A program made the translations under genes and the position numbers. Under the pieces are notes generated by a model. It worked only from the letters and a program-made list of their open reading frames with translations, was not told the DNA's origin and did not search any database. Source: BP-464 sp045805505 (lineage in GTDB: Bacteria > Actinomycetota > Thermoleophilia > Solirubrobacterales > Solirubrobacteraceae). Taken from it: a stretch of DNA of 64,000 nt. This document shows positions 1-8,094 of this stretch, piece after piece (within the stretch, counting starts at the first letter, position 1; each line of letters starts with the position of its first letter). Location: assembly GCA_045805505.1 (NCBI GenBank), contig JBJMLA010000028.1, positions 26,427 to 90,426 on the forward strand, given 5' to 3'.

Positions 1-330
1 GACGCAGGTGTAGCTGAGCGCGGGCGCGATGGCCGGCCCCTCGTAGTACATGGTGTTGTACTCGTACTCGAACATCACCCAGGGCCCGTTGCGCCCGATG
101 GAGATCCCGCCGTCGTAGTTGCCATAGCTGTCCGTCCACGTCCCGAACGTCGTGCCGGCTGGACACTGCGCGTTGTACTCCTCCGACATGCGGCACATGC
201 TCTCGAAGCCGCTGAACCGGCACGGCGGGATCATCACCTGAGGCGTCTGCAAGGTGATCGTGTCGGCGCGGGCCGCGCTCGGGACGAGCGCGGCGAGGAC
301 GAGCATTGCGACGCAGAACCGCTGGACCAT
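1..330 (-). CDS. secreted protein, partial (C-terminus outside window)
   Basis: The reading frame opens with ATG at 330 and is still open at base 1, so at least 110 residues are visible and the 3' end is missing. The N-terminus (MVQRFCVAMLVLAALVPSAA, then RAD) is a classical Sec signal peptide. The mature part has several Cys residues (PPCRF, SMCRM, AQCPAG, SYTCV) and is rich in Gly, Tyr and Asn, as in small extracellular disulfide-bonded proteins. No known domain is recognised. It is divergent from the exporter gene that starts at 456. Confidence 0.6.
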   Translation of the reverse strand, partial: MVQRFCVAMLVLAALVPSAARADTITLQTPQVMIPPCRFSGFESMCRMSEEYNAQCPAGTTFGTWTDSYGNYDGGISIGRNGPWVMFEYEYNTMYYEGPAIAPALSYTCV

Positions 331-378
331 CGGGCGACAGTAGTCGGCGCGCCGGTCGCTTCGGCTAGCCTTGCGCCC

Positions 379-398
379 GTGACCGCACTCGGGGTCAC
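379..398. promoter_or_regulatory. inverted repeat GTGACC-N8-GGTCAC upstream of the LysE-type gene
   Basis: A perfect 6-bp inverted repeat lies in the 125-bp divergent spacer between the secreted-protein gene and the exporter. The exporter itself has a good Shine-Dalgarno (GGAGG, about 442-446) before ATG 456. The repeat could be an operator or a chance hairpin. No regulator gene is adjacent. Confidence 0.25.
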
Positions 399-455
399 CC
401 GGACGAGAGTTCGCGCCGTACCCGGCTTGACGACGGCGCGAGTGGAGGTTCTTCC

Positions 456-1097
456 ATGCCCGACTCGTCCCACCTGATCGCCTTCGCGATCGCCGCCACC
501 ACCATCGCCCTGATCCCCGGCCCCGGGATGCTCTACGTCCTCGCGCGAAGCCTCGGCGGCGGGCGTGACGAAGGTCTGCGCTCCACCGCCGGGACCGGCA
601 TCGGCGGCATGGTCCACGTGGTGGCCGCGGCGGCCGGACTGTCCGCGATCATCGCGACCTCGGCCACGGCCTTCAGCGTGGTCAAGTACCTCGGCGCCGC
701 GTATCTGATCTGGCTGGGCTGCCGAGCGATCATGAGCCGCTCGCACGATGTGCCTGCGTCAGACGCCGGTCCCGACGCACCTCGGTCCAACGCGCTCCGC
801 CAGGGCGTGCTCACCGAGGCGCTCAATCCCAAGACGGCGCTGTTCTTCCTGACCTTCCTCCCGCAGTTCTGCCAGCCCGAGCACGGCCCGCTGGTCCTGC
901 AGGTGCTTGTGCTCGGCGCGATCAGCGTCGCCCTCAACACCCTGGTCGACGTCATCGTCGCGTTCGCGGCCGGGGCGATCAGCCGCCGGCTCCGGGAGCG
1001 GCCGAAGATGTGGCGCCGGCAGCAGATCGGCACGGGCAGCATCCTCATCGGCCTCGGTGCGTACGCCGCGCTCGGGGGGCACCGCGCGTCGGCCTAG
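456..1097 (+). CDS. LysE/RhtB family amino-acid exporter
   Basis: This 213-residue inner-membrane protein has the length and pattern of the LysE/RhtB/LeuE exporters. TM1 (IAFAIAATTIALIPGPGMLYVL) carries the family PGP motif. A Gly-rich TM2 follows (GTGIGGMVHVVAAAAGLSA), then YLGAAYLIWLGCRA, a basic cytosolic loop around residues 90-115, and the typical LNPKTALFFLTFLPQF motif near residue 130. The substrate is unknown; this family exports amino acids or related metabolites. ATG 456 has a GGAGG ribosome site. The gene appears monocistronic and unrelated to the catabolic blocks. Confidence 0.88.
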   Translation: MPDSSHLIAFAIAATTIALIPGPGMLYVLARSLGGGRDEGLRSTAGTGIGGMVHVVAAAAGLSAIIATSATAFSVVKYLGAAYLIWLGCRAIMSRSHDVPASDAGPDAPRSNALRQGVLTEALNPKTALFFLTFLPQFCQPEHGPLVLQVLVLGAISVALNTLVDVIVAFAAGAISRRLRERPKMWRRQQIGTGSILIGLGAYAALGGHRASA

Positions 1098-1223
1098 CGA
1101 TCCGGGTTCAGGTTTTCGTCCGTAGCGGAAGCTGGCTGTCACGCTCGCTTCTGACACAGAGCACGAGCGGCGTTACTCGTGCGAATCCAGAGCCGCCGCA
1201 TCCGTGCAATAGGGTCGCGCCCC

Positions 1224-1925
1224 ATGTCCTGGACCCGGGCCCTAGCCGCTTCCCTGACGCTGATCGCGGCGGTGCCGGCAAGCGCAGGTGTCGTCTCCAC
1301 GCCAAAGGAGTTCCTGGTGTTCCGGGCGGGTCCGGGGGAGGCCAATCGGATCAGGGTTGCCCCCAGCTTCACGGCGGACGGCGCGGAGGCGGGAGTCAAG
1401 CTCTCGGATCGTGGGACGGACCCGGACGCCACGAGAAATGCCAGTTGTGCCAGCGATTCCTACGAGCTCGACTGCGCAGCCAGATTCGTGATCCTCCACT
1501 GCGGTGACCGCGACGACTTGGTCATCGACCCCTACGACCGCGTCCTATTGGGCGACGACTGCGAGCGGGTGCGGTTCTCCACCACCAACGACGACACGGT
1601 GGCGCGCTACAGCATGACCTTCGCGGCACACCCCGTCGCACTCTCGCACCTGTCGGCGACGTTCGTGCTGCACTGCCCGGTTCAGCCGCGCCGCAAGGTC
1701 TCCTGTCGCGGGGCCATGACCCTCCGAGCCCGCGGCCGTCGGCTCGGGCGCGAGCGTTACTCGCATTCCGGCCGAGACGCCTTCAAGGTTCAGGTGGTCT
1801 TCAATGCCCTCGGACGCCGCATGGTCAGCCGCGACCGGGGCGTCATCGCCACCGCCTCCGTCCCGGTGCCCTTCTACGCCGAGACCGCCGCCAGCAGCTG
1901 GCAGCTGCGCCTCGACCCGCGCTGA
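1224..1925 (+). CDS. secreted protein of unknown function
   Basis: This is a 233-residue protein starting at ATG 1224, where a signal peptide begins (MSWTRALAASLTLIAAVPAS, cleaved after ASA). An earlier in-frame ATG at 1179 would put 15 basic residues before it and is less likely. The centre has a short segment (HCGDRDDLVIDPYDRVLLGD, then DCERV) closely resembling the last Asp/Gly-repeat unit of the next gene (CGAGTDAVTADSGDAVDDSCEVV, split here as CGAGTDAV and DDSCEVV). The two adjacent secreted proteins are probably related. The C-terminal third is basic and beta-rich. No catalytic motif is seen. Confidence 0.7.
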   Translation: MSWTRALAASLTLIAAVPASAGVVSTPKEFLVFRAGPGEANRIRVAPSFTADGAEAGVKLSDRGTDPDATRNASCASDSYELDCAARFVILHCGDRDDLVIDPYDRVLLGDDCERVRFSTTNDDTVARYSMTFAAHPVALSHLSATFVLHCPVQPRRKVSCRGAMTLRARGRRLGRERYSHSGRDAFKVQVVFNALGRRMVSRDRGVIATASVPVPFYAETAASSWQLRLDPR

Positions 1926-2055
1926 GCCGGATCGCTGAGCGGACCCAAGGCAGAAGCGACGCGGGGAATGAACCTCGGTTTCCGTTCGCGAGTCTCCACT
2001 TTTTGGGACAATGCCGAAGGGTGCGCGCGGGGGCACCGGCCTTAGTGTTCGGGCC

Positions 2056-3588
2056 ATGTCCCGTGCGTTCGTCGTCGTCGTCGCGTCTCTCGCGGCCCTC
2101 CCCGTGAGCTCGGCTTCGGCGGCGTCCCTCGCCGCGTCGTTCGGCGACTTCCTGCGCGTGGGGAGCTCGGTCGTCGGCGAGAACAACGTCATCAAGCTCC
2201 AGCCGGTGTTCGGCGTCAACGATCGCCTCGAGATCACCGACACCGCCGGGATCAACGATGGCAACGGCTGCACGACGGTCAGCGCCACCAAGGTCAGCTG
2301 CGCCGCCGTCATCGGCAACATCGCCGTGGCGCTGGGTTCGGGGAACGACACCCTGACCGGCGCCAGCCTGTATTTCACGACCCTCACCGCGGCGGGCGAG
2401 GACGGCAACGACAAGATCTACGGCAACTCCGCCGACGACTCCCTCTATGGCGGCGAGGGCAGCGACCAGCTCTACGGGTTGGCGGGCGATGACACGCTCG
2501 GGGACGCGTTTCCGCCCGGTCAAGCAGGCTTCAAGACCAGCCAGGGCGGCGGGGACTTCTTCTACGGCGGCGCCAACGACGACACGCTGCTCCCGAGCGT
2601 CGGCGGCGACTACTACAGCGGGGAGGCGGGCTTCGACACGGTCGACTACAGCGCGCGCAGCACGCCGCAGATGGTGACGGTCGGCGACGGCCAGGCCAAC
2701 GACGGGGACGCCGGCGAGGGTGACAACGTCAACGACGCCGAGCGACTCCTGGGCGGTTCTGCAGCCGACAAGATCACCGGCGGCGGAGAGGCCTCGCGGC
2801 TGGTCGGCAACGCGGGCAACGACACGCTCGTCGGTGGGTCGGCGGCCGACGTGCTCATCGGGGGCGCGGAAACCGGAGAGTCCGGGAGCGGCAACGACAC
2901 GCTCGATGGTGGCCGCGGGGCCGACGACATGCGGGGTGGCGACGGGACGGACAGCGTCACCTACGCCACGCGGAGCGGCGGCGTGACGATCTCGCCCGAC
3001 GATGTCGCCGACGACGGCGAGCCCGGCGAGGCCGACAACGTGCGTTCCGACGTCGAGACGCTGATCTCCGGCGCAGGCGACGACGTGTTCAAGGTCCGTG
3101 ACGGGCGCACCCAGACGATCGTGTGTGGGGCCGGGACGGACGCGGTCACCGCAGACAGTGGCGACGCGGTCGACGACTCATGCGAGGTCGTCGACCGTCC
3201 GGCAACGATGGGGACCGGCACCGATACCGGCACGGGATCGGGTGACGGGACCGGGACGGGTACAGGCACCGAGACGGGCACCACCAATGGCCAGGCCGCG
3301 AGCGCCGACCGGGTCCGGCTGCGAGCCACCAAGCTCCGGCGTGACAGGCGTGGCCGCGTCATCGTGCGATTGCGCTGCACGGGTGGCACCAGCGGCTGCG
3401 CCGGGACCGTGAAGCTCACGCTGCGACGCAAGCGGGTCGGAAGCGCCTTGTACGTGATCAGGTCTGGCCGGTCGCGCACGATCCACGTCCCGCTGGCGCG
3501 CCGCGCGCGCCGTCAGCCCAGGCTCGGCATCGCCTTCAGCCCGGCCATCGGCAAGAGCTCGAAGAAGTCGACGTTGACCGTTCGCTGA
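2056..3588 (+). CDS. secreted RTX-like calcium-binding repeat protein
   Basis: This 510-residue protein starts at ATG 2056 with a signal peptide (MSRAFVVVVASLAALPVSSA). Residues about 95-380 carry Gly/Asp-rich nonapeptide-like units (GNDTLTGA, GDDTLGDA, GNDTLVGG, GNDTLDGG, GDDVFKV) of the hemolysin-type Ca-binding repeat family, which fold into beta-rolls when calcium is bound. Near residue 395 is a Thr/Gly linker (GTGTDTGTGSGDGTGTGTGT). A basic C-terminal domain with two Cys (RLRCTGGTSGCAG) follows. No protease or lipase domain is present, so a structural or surface role is more likely than an enzymatic one. Confidence 0.82.
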   Translation: MSRAFVVVVASLAALPVSSASAASLAASFGDFLRVGSSVVGENNVIKLQPVFGVNDRLEITDTAGINDGNGCTTVSATKVSCAAVIGNIAVALGSGNDTLTGASLYFTTLTAAGEDGNDKIYGNSADDSLYGGEGSDQLYGLAGDDTLGDAFPPGQAGFKTSQGGGDFFYGGANDDTLLPSVGGDYYSGEAGFDTVDYSARSTPQMVTVGDGQANDGDAGEGDNVNDAERLLGGSAADKITGGGEASRLVGNAGNDTLVGGSAADVLIGGAETGESGSGNDTLDGGRGADDMRGGDGTDSVTYATRSGGVTISPDDVADDGEPGEADNVRSDVETLISGAGDDVFKVRDGRTQTIVCGAGTDAVTADSGDAVDDSCEVVDRPATMGTGTDTGTGSGDGTGTGTGTETGTTNGQAASADRVRLRATKLRRDRRGRVIVRLRCTGGTSGCAGTVKLTLRRKRVGSALYVIRSGRSRTIHVPLARRARRQPRLGIAFSPAIGKSSKKSTLTVR

Positions 3589-3629
3589 ATCGCCCGACGG
3601 ACGCCGCATGGAGATTGCGGGCGGACCGC

Positions 3630-4730
3630 TTACCCCGCCCAGATCAGCCGGTCGATCCGGTCGCGGTGCCAGTCCGCGTCGCCGAACAGCGCCTCGCCGA
3701 GCTTGGCCCGCTTGAGGTGCAGGTGCATGTCGTGCTCCCAGGTGAAACCGATGCCCCCGTGCATCTGCACGCCCTCTGACGCGATGTGGGCGTAGGCCTC
3801 CGCCGCACAGGACTTGGCGATCGACACGGCGGCCGCGCGGCCGACCGGCTGGTGCAGGACGGACGCCGCGTGCTCGACTGCGCTGCGCGCGGCGGTCAGC
3901 GCGAGGAACATGTCGGCACAGCGGTGCTTGAGCGCCTGGAAGCTGCCGAGCGGGCGGCCGAACTGCTCGCGCGCGCGAAGGTGCTCGAGCGTGATCTCCA
4001 GGACGCGGTCGGCGCCGCCCACGCTCTCGGCAGCGACGGCCAGCGCGCCGCGGTCGACGAGGAGCTCGGCCACGGCTCGTGAGCCCACGCGCTGCTCGCG
4101 CGCGACGGCGACACCGCCGAGGACGAGCCGCCCGAGCGAGCGCGTGCGGTCGTGGACCCGCAGCGGCTCGACGGTCACGCCCGGCGTGCCGGCAGGCACG
4201 AGGAACAGGCCGATGCCACCGCCCTCCTCGGCCGCGGCGACCACGACCGCGTCGGCCACGGGCAGATCGCAGACGAAGCCCGAGACACCCGACAGCACGA
4301 CACGCTCGCCGTCGGCCCGTGCGCTCACCCCCAGCGTCCCGGGCACGCCGTCGGGGCCGCCGAGCGCCGCGGTCACGACTGCGTCGCCCGCGGCCAGCCG
4401 CGGCAGCCACTCGGCCTGCAGCGGCTCGGGGGCGGCGAGCAGCGCGCCCACCCCCAGGGCGGCGGGCGCCAGCACCGGCACCGGGACGAGCGCCCGGCCG
4501 CACTCCTCCAGCAGGACCATCAGCTCCGGCGCGCCGGCGCCGAGCCCGCCGTGGGCCTCGGGCACCTCGACCCCGAGCCAGCCGAGCGCCGCGATCTCCG
4601 CGCGCAGTGACGAGCCGTCGGCGCCGTCGCCGATGGCGCGCACCGTCGCGGGCGGGCAGTGGCGGGCGAGGAACGCGCGCGCGGTCGAGCGCAGCTCGTC
4701 GCGGAAGTCGATCGCCTCGGCGGTGCTCAC
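3630..4730 (-). CDS. acyl-CoA dehydrogenase, small-subunit type
   Basis: This 366-residue ACAD fold starts at GTG 4730 and overlaps the upstream ACAD by 4 nt (GTGA). The C-terminal helical domain is recognisable (REQFGRPLGSFQALKHRCAD, VQMHGGIGFTWEHDMHLHLK). The helix-G position that holds the catalytic Glu in long-chain/isovaleryl-type ACADs reads VDRGALA, with no Glu. This fits the non-catalytic partner of alpha2-beta2 ACADs known from actinobacterial sterol degradation. It is the last gene of a four-ACAD operon (8023 to 3630) and probably pairs with the 410-residue ACAD just upstream. Confidence 0.85.
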   Translation of the reverse strand: MSTAEAIDFRDELRSTARAFLARHCPPATVRAIGDGADGSSLRAEIAALGWLGVEVPEAHGGLGAGAPELMVLLEECGRALVPVPVLAPAALGVGALLAAPEPLQAEWLPRLAAGDAVVTAALGGPDGVPGTLGVSARADGERVVLSGVSGFVCDLPVADAVVVAAAEEGGGIGLFLVPAGTPGVTVEPLRVHDRTRSLGRLVLGGVAVAREQRVGSRAVAELLVDRGALAVAAESVGGADRVLEITLEHLRAREQFGRPLGSFQALKHRCADMFLALTAARSAVEHAASVLHQPVGRAAAVSIAKSCAAEAYAHIASEGVQMHGGIGFTWEHDMHLHLKRAKLGEALFGDADWHRDRIDRLIWAG

Positions 4731-5959
4731 GCCTGCGCCTCGCGCGGGAGGCCGAGGACGCGCTCGGCGATGACGTTGCGCATGATCTCCGACGAGCCGC
4801 CGCCGACCGTCCACGCGGGGGTCGCGAGGTAGTCGATCATCCAGTCGCCCGACTCCCAGTTGACGCCGTGGGTGTGCTCGCGGACGAGCTGGCCGCTGAG
4901 CCCTCCGAGCTGCGTGCCGAACTCGTCGAGCCGCTTGAGCGTCTCGGCGTACATGACCTTGATGACGCTCGACTCCGGCCCGGCGCCGCCGTGGCGACCG
5001 AGGTCGTTGAGCATCCGGTAGCAGATGAGCCGCAGGATCTCGGTGTCCGCGTAGAGGCGCGCGAGCCCCTGGCGCAGCCGGCCCTCGGTCGGCGTTCCGG
5101 CCACGGCGGGCAGCCGCGCGGCGACGTCCGCGCGGAGCCGCTCGCGCGTCACGCACAGCCGCTCGATCTGCTCGAGCACGAACACGCTGCGCTCGGTCGA
5201 CAGCGTGCCCTGCGCGACGGTCCAGCCCGCGCCGACCTCGCCGAGGACCTGCGTCGCCGGGATGCGGACGTCGGTCAGGAAGATCTCGCAGAACTCGGCC
5301 TCGCCGGTGCTCTGGACGATGGGCACGGTCTCGACTCCGGGCAGCCTCATGTCGAGGATGAAGCAGGTGATCCCCTTGCGCTTGGGCACGTCGGGATCGG
5401 TGCGCGCGAGCAGCAGAGCCGACGTTGCGTGGGCCGCGTAGCTGGACCAGATCTTCTGGCCATTGACCACGTAGACGTCTCCGTCGCGCACCGCACGGGT
5501 CTGCAGGCTCGCGAGGTCCGAGCCGGCGTTGGGCTCGCTGAAGCCCTGCGTCCAGATCTCGCCGTCGAGGATCGCCGGGATGTGGCGGGCCTTCTGCTCC
5601 TCGGTGCCGAACGCGGCCAGCGTCGAGGCCGCGTGATAGAGCGCGGTGGAGGTCACGGTCAGCTGTGGGGCGCCGCCGTGGGCGAGCTCCTCGGCGAGGA
5701 TGACCTGGCGGGCCAGGCCGAGACCGCCCCCGCCCCACTCGCGGGCGATGTGCGGCGCGAGGTAGCCGGCCTCGCGCAGCCGCCCCATCCACCAGCGCTG
5801 GAAGGTGACGAACTCCGCTTCCGGCACGCCGGTCATCCGCGCGCGCCAGTCGCCCGGGACGTTCTCGGCGATCCACGCGCGGACCTCGGACCGGAAGCCG
5901 TCGAGCGCCGCGGCGTCCTCGCCGTCGCCGGCCGAGAGCCGCAGCGTCAGCGCGCTCAT
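4727..5959 (-). CDS. acyl-CoA dehydrogenase, catalytic-subunit type (FadE29-like)
   Basis: This 410-residue flavoprotein oxidises an acyl-CoA to the 2-enoyl-CoA. ATG 5959 overlaps the preceding gene (ATGA). Visible motifs are the N-domain (LAPHIAREWGGGGLGL), the FAD-contact stretch GFSEPNAGSDLASLQTRA, NGQKIWSSYA, STERSVFVLEQIER with a Glu at the helix-G catalytic position, and VGGGSSEIMRNVIAERVLG. It resembles the larger subunits of heteromeric steroid ACADs. The partner is probably the 366-residue ACAD immediately downstream. Substrate unknown. Confidence 0.88.
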   Translation of the reverse strand: MSALTLRLSAGDGEDAAALDGFRSEVRAWIAENVPGDWRARMTGVPEAEFVTFQRWWMGRLREAGYLAPHIAREWGGGGLGLARQVILAEELAHGGAPQLTVTSTALYHAASTLAAFGTEEQKARHIPAILDGEIWTQGFSEPNAGSDLASLQTRAVRDGDVYVVNGQKIWSSYAAHATSALLLARTDPDVPKRKGITCFILDMRLPGVETVPIVQSTGEAEFCEIFLTDVRIPATQVLGEVGAGWTVAQGTLSTERSVFVLEQIERLCVTRERLRADVAARLPAVAGTPTEGRLRQGLARLYADTEILRLICYRMLNDLGRHGGAGPESSVIKVMYAETLKRLDEFGTQLGGLSGQLVREHTHGVNWESGDWMIDYLATPAWTVGGGSSEIMRNVIAERVLGLPREAQA

Positions 5960-6870
5960 GCGGCGGGGCCCGCGGCCCAGCGCGCCTGCGTCACCGCCGC
6001 GCGGTGCCCGCCGACGCCGCCGAGCTCGAGCCGCAGCGCGGGCAGCCGCATGGTCCACAGGAACAGGTCGTACTCCTCGGTCAGGCCCATCGCCCCGGTC
6101 AGCTGATGCGTCTCGCGGGTCAGCGCCTCGGCGACCGTCGCCGCGTGCGCCGCGGCGACCGCTGCGTCCTCGGCGCGCGCGCCCGTCGCGGCGGCGTGAC
6201 GGGCGAGCCAGCGCGCGCCCTCGACCCCGACGTGCAGCTCGGCGAGCCGGTGCTGCAGCGCCTGGTTGGCGCCGAGCGGCCGCCCGAACTGGTGGCGCTC
6301 GGTCACGTAGCGGACGGTCATGTCCAGCGCGGCTTCCATCGTGCCCACCATCTCAGCGGCGAGCGCGACGCGCCACCACGCGCGCAGCCGCTCGCCGTCG
6401 AGGGTCTCCCCCGACTCGTCCTCAGCCTCCACCGCGGCGAGCGGGTACCCGAACATCGACGTGACCGGCGTGACGCGCAGCGCCGCCGCCGGGACAATCC
6501 GATCGCCGATCAGGACAGCGTCGGCCACCGCGGCGTGACGGGCCAGCGCTCCCGGCTCGGGTGACGCCAGGGCGAGCACGCCGGGCAGCGGCGACGCGAG
6601 CACGGCCGGTGCGACGAGCGCACGAGCCCCGGCGGGAACGCAGCCCGCCGCACGGGCCACGGCCTCGACGACCAGCACGGCCTCCAGCGGGCCGGCGCCC
6701 TCGTCGGCCACATCGAGAAAGCCCGCCGCGGCGAGCGCGTCCATCAGCTCGGCGTCGTAGCGGCCGGCGTCGAGCAGCGCTCGCGCCCGCGCGGGTCCCG
6801 CGTGCCGCGCGAGCAGCGTGTCGACGGCGGCGACGAGCGCGGCCTGGTCGTCGGTCAGCGCGAAGTCCAC
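5956..6870 (-). CDS. acyl-CoA dehydrogenase, truncated small-subunit type
   Basis: At 304 residues this is about 80 shorter than a normal ACAD, yet both ends are intact: MDFALTDDQAALVAAVDTLL at the start (GTG 6870) and RHQFGRPLGANQALQHRLAE and GLTEEYDLFLWTMR near the end. The middle beta domain is shortened. The helix-G position reads WWRVALAAEM, without a Glu-Arg pair. These features match the non-catalytic subunit of a heteromeric ACAD. It lies 16 nt after the 378-residue ACAD, its likely partner, and overlaps the next gene by 4 nt. Confidence 0.82.
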   Translation of the reverse strand: MDFALTDDQAALVAAVDTLLARHAGPARARALLDAGRYDAELMDALAAAGFLDVADEGAGPLEAVLVVEAVARAAGCVPAGARALVAPAVLASPLPGVLALASPEPGALARHAAVADAVLIGDRIVPAAALRVTPVTSMFGYPLAAVEAEDESGETLDGERLRAWWRVALAAEMVGTMEAALDMTVRYVTERHQFGRPLGANQALQHRLAELHVGVEGARWLARHAAATGARAEDAAVAAAHAATVAEALTRETHQLTGAMGLTEEYDLFLWTMRLPALRLELGGVGGHRAAVTQARWAAGPAA

Positions 6871-6886
6871 GGCGGCCTCTCGATCG

Positions 6887-8023
6887 TCATGGCTTGGGCA
6901 GCGCCAGGCACAGGCGGGCGATCAGGCCCAGCTGCACCTCGTAGGTCCCGGCCGCCACGCCCGCGGTCAACGAGCTGTTGAGCTGGCGCTCGAAGGGCGA
7001 GTCCTCGAGCAGCGCCGCCTGGCCCATGACCTCGCCGGCGGCCAGCGCCACCTCGCGCTCGGAGCGCACCATCGCCGCTCGCGCGGTGTACGCCGCGCCG
7101 CCGGGCGGCAACCCCTTGGCGCGCTCGTCCATCGCCAGGTAGGTCAGCAGGCGCGCGGCCTCGCAGGCGGCGCGGGCCTGCCCGAGCGCCTCGGCCGTCC
7201 GCTCGTCGTCGAGCAGTCCCCGCTCGTCGGCCCAGGCGGCGACCTCGTCGAGCACCAGCGCCGCGGCCGCGTAGCGCGGCGAGCCGACGCGCTCGAAGGT
7301 CAGCAGCTGGCGCACCAGCGTCCAGCCGCGGCCCTCGGGGCCGAGCAGGCAGTTGGCCGGCACGTGGACGTCGGTGAAGAAGACCTCGTGGAACTGATGC
7401 TCGCCGGCCAGCGCCGGGATCTCGCGGACCTCGATGCCGTCGGTGTCCATAGGCACCAGGAACACCGAGATGCCGTCGTGGCGCCCGCCCGGCGGCCCGG
7501 TGCGCGCGAGCAGGAAGCAGTGATCGGCGACGTGGGCGTAGGAGGTCCAGATCTTCTGGCCGTCGATGACGTACTCGTCGCCCTCGCGGCGCGCGCGGGT
7601 GGTCAGCGACGCGAGATCGCTGCCGGCCTGCGGCTCGGAGAACCCCTGGCACCACAGTGCGTCGCCGGAGCGGATCCGGGGCAGGTGGAAGGCCTGCTGC
7701 TCCTCGGTGCCGACGGCCAGGATCAGCGGCGCGATCCAGTTGACGTTCATGTACTGCGGGCCACGCGGCTCGCCGCGCGACCACATCTCCTCGCCGAGGA
7801 TGATGTGCTGCCAGGTGTCGTCGCGGCCACCGTGCCCGACCGGCCAGTGCGGCGCGAGCCAGCCGCGGCCCGCGAGCTCGCGGACGAACCACTTCGACAG
7901 CTCGAGCCCTTCCTCGCTGCTGATCCGGCGCGGGTCAGTGGCCCGATCGGGCAGGACCTCGTCGGCGAAGGCGCCGAGCTCGGCGCGGAAGGTCAGCTGC
8001 TCGGGAGTCCAGTCGAAGTCCAT
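6887..8023 (-). CDS. acyl-CoA dehydrogenase, catalytic-subunit type
   Basis: This 378-residue ACAD starts at ATG 8023 (MDFDWTPEQLTFRAELGAFA). It has HWPVGHGGRDDTWQHIILGE, GFSEPQAGSDLASLTTRARR, GQKIWTSYAHVADHC and LLTFERVGSPRYAAA, where the Glu-Arg pair lies at the helix-G catalytic position. It is the first gene of the four-ACAD operon and probably forms an alpha2-beta2 enzyme with the 304-residue ACAD. The 71-bp gap to the upstream permease gene holds a -10-like TACACT (minus strand, about 8065), so it may have its own promoter. Confidence 0.88.
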   Translation of the reverse strand: MDFDWTPEQLTFRAELGAFADEVLPDRATDPRRISSEEGLELSKWFVRELAGRGWLAPHWPVGHGGRDDTWQHIILGEEMWSRGEPRGPQYMNVNWIAPLILAVGTEEQQAFHLPRIRSGDALWCQGFSEPQAGSDLASLTTRARREGDEYVIDGQKIWTSYAHVADHCFLLARTGPPGGRHDGISVFLVPMDTDGIEVREIPALAGEHQFHEVFFTDVHVPANCLLGPEGRGWTLVRQLLTFERVGSPRYAAAALVLDEVAAWADERGLLDDERTAEALGQARAACEAARLLTYLAMDERAKGLPPGGAAYTARAAMVRSEREVALAAGEVMGQAALLEDSPFERQLNSSLTAGVAAGTYEVQLGLIARLCLALPKP

Positions 8024-8094
8024 GGATGAGCGCGGGCGCTGGCGCGCGCCGCACAAAAGAGTGTACTGATCTTGAAGCGCGTGGGAAGGCGGCG

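Noticed and set aside
2350..3110. Short repeats in the secreted protein gene as a possible CRISPR or DNA repeat
   Set aside because: They are degenerate codons for Gly/Asp nonapeptides, with no constant repeat-spacer structure.
3589..3629. Possible terminator between the convergent genes ending at 3588 and 3630
   Set aside because: Only CGCCCG/CGGGCG with a 20-base loop is present, too weak in such GC-rich DNA to call.
4079..6106. Long plus-strand open frame (675 codons) opposite the ACAD genes
   Set aside because: It is Arg/Ala/Pro-rich, low-complexity and antisense to three well-supported ACAD genes. High GC content makes such shadow frames common here.
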